Origin: Asterias amurensis
Lineage: Eukaryota; Echinodermata; Asteroidea; Forcipulatida; Asteriidae
Assembly (NCBI RefSeq): GCF_032118995.1
Contig: NC_092650.1
Coordinates: 2,232,001-2,296,000 of the forward strand
DNA: 64,000 nucleotides
Direction: 5' to 3'
The position numbers and the translations under genes are program-made. Positions 58,301-64,000 of this stretch are shown here, in pieces. The notes beneath the pieces were generated by a model that was not told the origin of the DNA, searched no databases, and worked only from the letters and a program-made list of their open reading frames with translations. Within the stretch, counting starts at the first letter, position 1. The number at the start of each line of letters is the position of its first letter.

Positions 58301-61300
58301 TGTTTAGAACTTTTCTTCAAACCCATTTTTGAAGTAGTGAATGGAAAAACTTACCACTTGTGATTCAGAAAGCAACGATGGCGTATTATCATCATGCGTT
58401 ATGATGTGTAAATCTTGGTAACCATGGTCATGTAAAGTAGGCCCAAGATCTCTCTTGACGAAGTCTCTCATGATGGCTGCTGGCATGGACATACTCTGCC
58501 ATTGATAGAACGGCATGCTACCGGCGGATGGTTCGTTCTGAGTCGTTACGCCCCATATTGAGATGTCATTCTTCTTGTATGCCTCTAGGAATCTGATTAA
58601 GAAAGAATGAGAAACAATAGGCCGCTTGAATATGTTTTGTTTGGGTGTCATGGCCGATTGGTTTAGAGCATCGAATGTTCTGGGGGTCAAGTCATCGGAG
58701 TGTGGGTTCAAATCCCAGTCGTGACACTTGTATCCTTGAGCAAGATGCTTTACTATAATTGCTTCTCTTCAACCAGGGATATAAATGGGTAACTGCGAGG
58801 GCAGAGGTTGATATTGTTTTTGAAAAAGTCTTCGGAGCACCACGGCAGCTCAGGGCTACAAAAAGGGTACAAATGTATTGAAAGTGATTTGAGACATTAT
58901 TGTGAAATGCACTACAACTATATATCTATAAGAACTTATTAGTATTATAATCAGGCCTGTATGAAGCTTGGAGCTAGGGCACCGATTTTCTACTTTAGGA
59001 AATTGTATTTTAAGGGCACCAAGGCAATGACCAGGGGGCGTGGAGGCAACCGCCTTCGTTGCCTCCATCTTTACAGTCTAAAGACAACAACAAATTCTAC
59101 ATACCTACCTAACAAAGTATAGAGCCCATGTTTGATAAACTTGTCCTCCTGGTTGACCAATCTGAGTAAAGTCTCACACTTAGGTCATGAATTATGCATG
59201 AGGTCAACTTACTTGACAAAGTATAGAGCCCATGTTTGAAAAACTTGTCCTCCTGGTTGACCAATCAGAGTAAAGTCTCACACTTAGGTCATGAATTATG
59301 CATGAAGTCGACTTACTTGACAAAGTACAGAGCCCACGTTTGATAAACTAGTCCTCCTGGTTGACCGATCAAGGATCCTCCACCTGCCATTTTGCCGTTG
59401 GTTTTCATCCAAGCTGGTGCGGACCATGGACTAGCAATCAGCTTAAGCTCTCTTGGACTCATGTCTAGGGCTGCCCGTATCACTGGAATCTGTATTTTAC
59501 GAGACATTTGTGAAAAGAAGTTCATAACAGTAGAGGACACAACTATGGCACAACCTTGCCTCATTTGGACAAACAGGCCAATATAATTAATTTAAGAATT
59601 AGCATCCAATAGTTTTTCATATTGGACTCCTATATTAAATTTGGGAGTGTCCAGGCAGTATACATGTTTAAAAGCAGTTACTGTCTTATCTCTTATATAG
59701 TTACCTCTCTGTTAGTTTACTTTTCATAGATTTTCGTTGACTTATTGCTCTGTATTTTACTATTTTAATTGTTACTATTTGAACACAGGGCCCTGTAGCA
59801 GTTTTAAAACTGATATGGCAAATAAATAAACCAATAAATACATAATCAAATAAATACATGGCAGAGTAAAGGATGACATGTGACATATGTTCCACCATCC
59901 AAATGACAAGTAATTGTGTGCCCAGTAAAGAAAATAATATTTCCCAAAAATAATGTGAAGCAAAGCTGAATCTTTACCTTGTATTTGGTATCTTCTTCAA
60001 CCAGTTCGAAACGACTCAACTCATAATCCCCTGGTGTATTATCGTATGAATATTCTCTTGTTGAGAAATCACAGCTGTGTATCGGTACACGTCCTAGCGA
60101 ATACTCCAACCCTAAGGTAGAAATCAAATGAAACTATTTTGGGTGCGTTCTATTAGCTTCCCTGGGTCGACCCCGGTGTGTGGCAGTTTTTTCTTCCAGG
60201 ATGAACGTGTGCAGATAATTACCCACGTTCGTCCTGGGAAAAAAAACCACCACACACCGGGGTTGACCCAGGGAAGCTAAACAAACGCACCCTTTGTTAA
60301 ACAAGCACAGTTACCAAACTAACAGGTGTTTAATAAGTGTCTTAGCCCAGTGGTCTAATGCACCAGACTCTACTACTCAATACATGTAGCGTTAATGGGA
60401 AGGTGCACATGTTCATAATCACTCATAAAGCCACTGTACACGGTTGGTAATTATCAAAGACCAGTCTTCTCACTTGGTGTGTCTCAACATCTGCATAAAA
60501 TAACAAACCTGTGGAAATTTGAACTCAATCGGTCATCGAACTTGCGAGATACTAGTGAATGAAAAAAACAACCTTGTCACTTGCTTTCATGCAGATGCTT
60601 GATTTTGAGACCTCAAAGACCTCAAATTGTCAGCGAGTCAGTCTTCTCACTTGGTGTATCTCAACAAATGCATTTGCTTTCAGATGCTTGATTTCGAGAC
60701 CTCAAAATCTAAATCTGAGGTCTGAAAATCAACCTCGTGGAATATTACTTCTTTCACGAAAACTATGTTACTTCAGAGGGAGCCGTTTCTCACAATGCTG
60801 TATACCATCAACAGCTCCCCATTACTCGTTACCAAGTAAGGTTTTTATGCTAATAATTATTTTGAGTAATTGCAAATTTAGTGTCCACTGCCTTTAAATA
60901 ATTATAATGGCAATAAAGCAAAGCATTTTGAAAAAAACATTTCACTTCGGTGTAATGTGGTTGTAAAAAAAATTCAATCGCATTTGGCAATATCTCAAAA
61001 ACCTTTAAAAAGTTTTAAAGGACTTTATTTTTGTATAAATTGGGTCCTGAGTTTTCAGACTCAATTGAAGGGGTTATGACTTGGAGTTTAGAGATATGGA
61101 CGGATGAAAAAATGTAGCTGTGACAAACTCTTTTATTAAAGTCACTAACTGTTAACCGAGTAGTATATTTAGAAGTGACACTTGAAACAAGATTCAAATT
61201 TTACCTTCTGTAGAGAAGTAGGATTTAAGAAGGTTTTCTGTTGCTCCATCTGAGAGATTAAGAATATTCATGGTGGCTGAGTCTGTGAAGGATCCCCCAA

Positions 61301-62609
61301 AGCCTAAGATCTCCTGGTAGTGTACAGAGTCATCTACAATCAACTGCTGACGATATTTGGCTGTAAAGACAAAATGGAATACAAACTTATTTTAAAGGCA
61401 GTGGACACTATTGGTTATTAATAATAACAAGTTCTTATATAGCGCATTTCACAATAAACCGTATCAATGCGCTTTACATTAGTCCCCTGGTCATTGAGCC
61501 AATAAACATCCCTTTAATCTTTCTCAGCTCCCATTAGGGAGTATACAGCCCGAGCTGCCGTGGCGCTCCGAAAGCTTTTCATTCACAATATCAACCTCTA
61601 CCCTCGCAGGTACCCATTTATACCCCTGGGTGAAGAGAAGCAATTATAGTAAAGTATCTGCTCAAGGACACAAGTGTCACGACCGGGATTCGAACCCACA
61701 CTCCGGTGAATTAGCACCATAACTTGAATTCAATGCTCTTAACCACTCGGCCATGACACTGTCAAAGACTAGCCTTCACAGTTGGTGTATCTCAACATAA
61801 AATAACAAACCTGTGAAAATTTGAGCTCAATCGGTCAACGAACTTGTGAGATAATGAAAGAAAAAACACCCTTGTAACACTAAGTTGTGTGCGTTTAGAT
61901 GGTTGATTTCGAGACCTCAAGTTCTAAATCTGAGGTCTCAAAATCAAATTCATGCAAAATTACCTCTTTCTCGAAAACTATGGCACTTCAGAGGGAGCCG
62001 TTTCTCACAATGTTTTATACCATCAACCTCTCCCCATTACTCGTCACCAGAAAAAGTTTTATGCTAATAATTATTTTGAGTAATTACCAAGTGTGTCACT
62101 GCCTTTAAAGATGTAGCTTATAAATGTTTTGACAAATGTTTGGGTTAGAAAAAAGGTTACTGTGCAAGCACCGATTTCTGGGCTAGCTGTGTATGCGAAG
62201 AATGCTTAGTAACGTGGAGTACTCATGTGCACAAGCGAAAATTCCCCGCTAACCCGTGAAATACGCTTGCCGTAAGCACAGAATTCCCTGCTTCCGTAAG
62301 CGCCGATTCTTTGCTGGCGGTAAGCAGAGCCATGAAATTGGGCACTGGTTGCTGTTTGGATGCTTAACCCATTTTGTGTAGCTTTACAATAAGACTTGGG
62401 ATTCAACAGTTTGACTCAAAGTGTACCTTTGTTTTCAAGCATGAAGAGTTGTCGTTGAAAGCGGTCGCCATCTTTGCTTGAGGTGTAGACCACATACTGT
62501 CCAAAGCGAGGCTTGGTGTTCCTCTCAATGGTGTCGCAATAAGTGGCCGAACATTCACACACAAAGGATGTTGCATGAGGGATATTCTTTCTTTGGCAAG
62601 GTTTATTCT
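55373..62609 (-). CDS. GBA1: GBA1, lysosomal glucosylceramidase (GH30), 5' partial
   Basis: This retaining beta-glucosidase splits glucosylceramide in the lysosome. Exons in coding order are 62427-62609, 61205-61360, 59978-60111, 59317-59489, 58355-58592, 57531-57755, 56829-56992, 55920-56036 and 55373-55478 (1496 nt, about 498 aa, equal to the mature human enzyme of 497). Only the signal-peptide exon is missing, beyond 62609. Seen in order: ENKPCQRKN with [12 protein letters not shown], then [20 protein letters not shown]. Next come [20 protein letters not shown], the acid/base Glu in TTQNEPSAG, and AVHWYM. The nucleophile Glu is in [10 protein letters not shown], followed by [22 protein letters not shown] and the end SIQTYIW. 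All phases close. Two tandem partial copies of the 59317-59489 exon end lie at 59103-59310. Confidence 0.94.
58644..58950 (+). repeat. tRNA-derived SINE, intact head
   Basis: GTGTCATGGCCGATTGGTTT (A box), GAGTGTGGGTTCAAATCCCA (B box), CTTGTATCCTTGAGCAAGAT, GGTAACTGCGAGGGCAGAGG and the 3' end CATTATTGTGAAATGCAC then TTAGTATTAT. It is in an intron of GBA1. Confidence 0.75.
59103..59310 (-). repeat. Two tandem 104 bp copies of a GBA1 exon end plus donor
   Basis: Directly downstream of the exon 59317-59489 (minus strand), a 104 bp unit occurs twice (59103-59206 and 59207-59310). Each contains about 54 bp of the exon end ([16 protein letters not shown], with F for Y in the nearer copy), a donor and 45 bp of intron. 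Frames are open in both. The nearer copy keeps GTAAGT, and the farther one has AG|GTAGGT. Confidence 0.88.
60141..60293. mobile_element. Palindromic element, GGGTGCGTTCTATTAGCTTC ends
   Basis: The left end GGGTGCGTTCTATTAGCTTC then CCTGGGTCGACCCCGGTGTG faces CACACCGGGGTTGACCCAGG then GAAGCTAAACAAACGCACCC. The arms are about 70 bp. It lies 29 bp upstream of a GBA1 exon, on its acceptor side. Confidence 0.85.
60426..60897 (+). mobile_element. TTAA-family element, 472 bp, with internal duplication
   Basis: It begins TAAAGCCACTGTACACGG and ends AGTGTCCACTGCCTTTAA. The segment CAGTCTTCTCACTTGGTGTA...GAGACCTCAAA occurs twice (60463 and 60640), which makes this copy about 80 bp longer than the family norm. 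Confidence 0.8.
61392..62108 (+). mobile_element. TTAA-family element split by a SINE
   Basis: It starts TTAAAGGCAGTGGACACTAT at 61392, is interrupted after ATTGGTTATTA by a minus-strand SINE, resumes GTCAAAGACTAGCCTTCACA at 61761 and ends AAGTGTGTCACTGCCTTTAA at 62108. The rest matches the full copy at 38749 closely. Confidence 0.88.
61418..61760 (-). repeat. Full-length tRNA-derived SINE inserted in a TTAA element
   Basis: Read on the minus strand it begins AGTGTCATGGCCGAGTGGTT with B box GTGTGGGTTCGAATCCCGG, then GACACTTGTGTCCTTGAGCA, CAGCTCGGGCTGTATACTCC, and the 3' end GCGCATTGATACGGTTTATT then GTTATTATTAAT. It is about 343 bp. No clear target duplication is seen. Confidence 0.85.
62146..62345. 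mobile_element. GCTTAGCA-type element, CCATGAAATTGGGC end
   Basis: It is rich in GTAAGCAC and GTAAGCAG words and ends GGTAAGCAGAGCCATGAAAT then TGGGC, like other members of the CAATTTCATAGAGC group. It is in the first visible intron of GBA1. Confidence 0.5.
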
Positions 62610-64000
62610 CTGAAATAGAAAAAGATAAACTTGATTGACTTAATGTATATTATTTGGTTTGCGGTAACACCATGTGTGTACGTATGTATCTACTTGCCAG
62701 GTAGAGTTGTTCTTAGGGAACTGTCTTGCTTTATTCTACTGCTGCGGAGTAGATAATCGGAGGTTCGGGAGATTTCTCAGTTCTAAAAAGAACTGTCCTG
62801 CTTTTTAACTATTACCAGGGCGGATGGTATAGAAAATGGACTGGACTACTACTTTAGCTTGTAGGATCGTAATTAACTGTAGTGCCGCGGAGTCAGTTCT
62901 CAAATTTATTAACTTAGGAATGGATTTGACATTTGAATCTGGCCATATTGGCTATTAAACTTTTGACATTTGAATGTAGCCAAGTCTGCATACTGAGGGT
63001 TGACATAAGTAATTGACCAAAGCATAAAGCGAAAACTCTGCCCCATCACCACCTAAGATGTGATACGTTTATTCTCTGAAGTTTTGTATGTTTTTCATTT
63101 TATATATTTTTCCGGTGTGCATCTTAGGGTAAAATTACTGGGTCTACATATTTGATTTGATATACGTTGATTGCATCTATATCTGTTTAGTTGTACTTGT
63201 ACTTTTATTGTTACAACAAAACTTGTGGGTTCTATTTTTGACCTTTTAATTGTTTTACTTTTTGTGGTTTGTATCGTTGTAAAGAGAGCGTTTTTGATGG
63301 ATTTGGCGCTATATAAATGTGTTTTATTATTACCAATAAGCCTGCTTGATTTTTTTTAGTTTTCTTAAAATAATTTTGAAACAGGGTTTGGGTTAGGAGT
63401 TAGAAAATACACTAGGGGCCGGGTTGGGGGGGGGGGGGGGTCGATGTGTTAGAAAAAAGGTGGGTGTTTTGAAACGAAGTTGTGTCGGAACACCTGTGTG
63501 TAAACCATCCACACCGAGGCCTAATACTTCATTCTTCAAGACAGATTTTCTTCTTTAGTAATAAAAGGCATATAGGGCAAGGAGGGCACCTTTTCATGAA
63601 GGGAATGCAAATTTCTCGTGGACCATTCCAAGTTACTGTACACCAAGGCCAGGGAAATGGGGGCAGTTGTCTCAGACATGGGGGCAGTTGTCTCAGACAT
63701 TGGGGCAGTTGTCTCATGTGCAGCCATGAAGTATCAGACCAGCCCCCGATTTCACGAAGCGCTGCGTCGCGTCGCAAGTGCAAGTTGCGACCGGTTACAC
63801 GTCATAAGTTGCGAACTCGTCGCAGCTGCGTAGTGTCTTATAGGTCTGCGACGCATCGCAAACCCTACGATGCGTCGCTACTCGTGATGAGTTTCGAGAA
63901 ATCGGGGGCTGCACACCATAAAAACTCCAAACATCACTTAGGGTTTAGTCTTCACAAACTGTTGTAGGTACATGTACAGTTTCTAATCCTACACAGTAAA
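62610..64000. other. GBA1 upstream intron, no exon recognised
   Basis: It contains a dispersed repeat (62660-62830, with TTTGCGGTAACACC and GTAGAGTTGTTCTTAGGG), a G run at 63426-63440, a 21 bp direct repeat (GGGGCAGTTGTCTCAGACAT, three units at 63658-63716) and the palindrome at 63740-63911. The signal-peptide exon of GBA1 is not seen. Confidence 0.45.
63740..63911. mobile_element. Palindromic element, CAGCCCCCGATTTC ends
   Basis: CAGCCCCCGATTTCACGAAG faces TTTCGAGAAATCGGGGGCTG. The interior is a set of GCGTCGC/GCGACGC words (GCGTCGCGTCGCAAGTGC, GCGACGCATCGCAAACCC). Confidence 0.8.

Noticed and set aside
63482-63967. 161-residue plus-strand frame near the right edge
   Set aside because: It is made of a 21 bp direct repeat and the CAGCCCCCGATTTC palindrome. 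No family resemblance.

Overview
This looks like a nuclear genomic window from a deuterostome invertebrate, most likely an echinoderm and perhaps a sea star. The base composition is AT-rich. The genes have many short exons with GT-AG introns of 0.1 to 9 kb, and the introns are full of small inverted-repeat elements and tRNA-derived SINEs. The gene set (a BPI/LBP-type lipid-transfer protein, a FAAH resembling the plant-type enzyme, GATE-16, TMEM231) fits an echinoderm. The genus is inferred only from the general look of the repeats and was not checked. All identities were read by eye from translated exons against remembered family sequences. No search was run.

Layout from left to right: the first coding exon of SLC66A2 (PQ-loop transporter, minus strand, 2328-2560, rest off the left edge); TIMM21 (plus, 4805-7218, 5 coding exons); TMEM231 (minus, 9662-14694, 7 exons); GABARAPL2/GATE-16 (plus, 16201-18652, 3 exons); a BPI/LBP family gene (plus, 22667-32103, 16 exons); a fatty-acid amide hydrolase-like amidase (minus, 36419-48627, 14 exons); the N-terminal exons of CFDP1/BCNT (plus, 51093-53816, with a possible short last exon at 54348-54405); and lysosomal glucosylceramidase GBA1 (minus, 55373-62609, all exons except the signal-peptide exon). 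In every multi-exon model the splice phases close without a break, and the protein lengths are close to the family norms.

The genes do not form one pathway. They are ordinary housekeeping genes (mitochondrial import, cilium transition zone, autophagy, lysosomal lipid breakdown, lipid-amide hydrolysis, chromatin) plus one innate-immune type gene. The layout is still informative. Three neighbouring pairs are divergent (SLC66A2/TIMM21, TMEM231/GABARAPL2, FAAH/CFDP1). TMEM231, GABARAPL2 and CFDP1 are also close neighbours in human 16q23.1, with the first two head to head there as well.

The non-coding part is a dense mixture of non-autonomous elements. The commonest is a family of about 390 bp flanked by TTAA (at least eleven copies or pieces). 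Others are an almost perfect 382 bp TTAA palindrome, a hAT-like element with a clear 8 bp target duplication nested in a TTAA element, about ten further palindromic families, and at least five tRNA-derived SINE families. The most unusual host-gene observations are tandem duplications of exon ends together with their splice donors, in both the FAAH-like gene and GBA1. I found no retrovirus-like or capsid-bearing element, no CRISPR array, and no convincing new multi-gene system.
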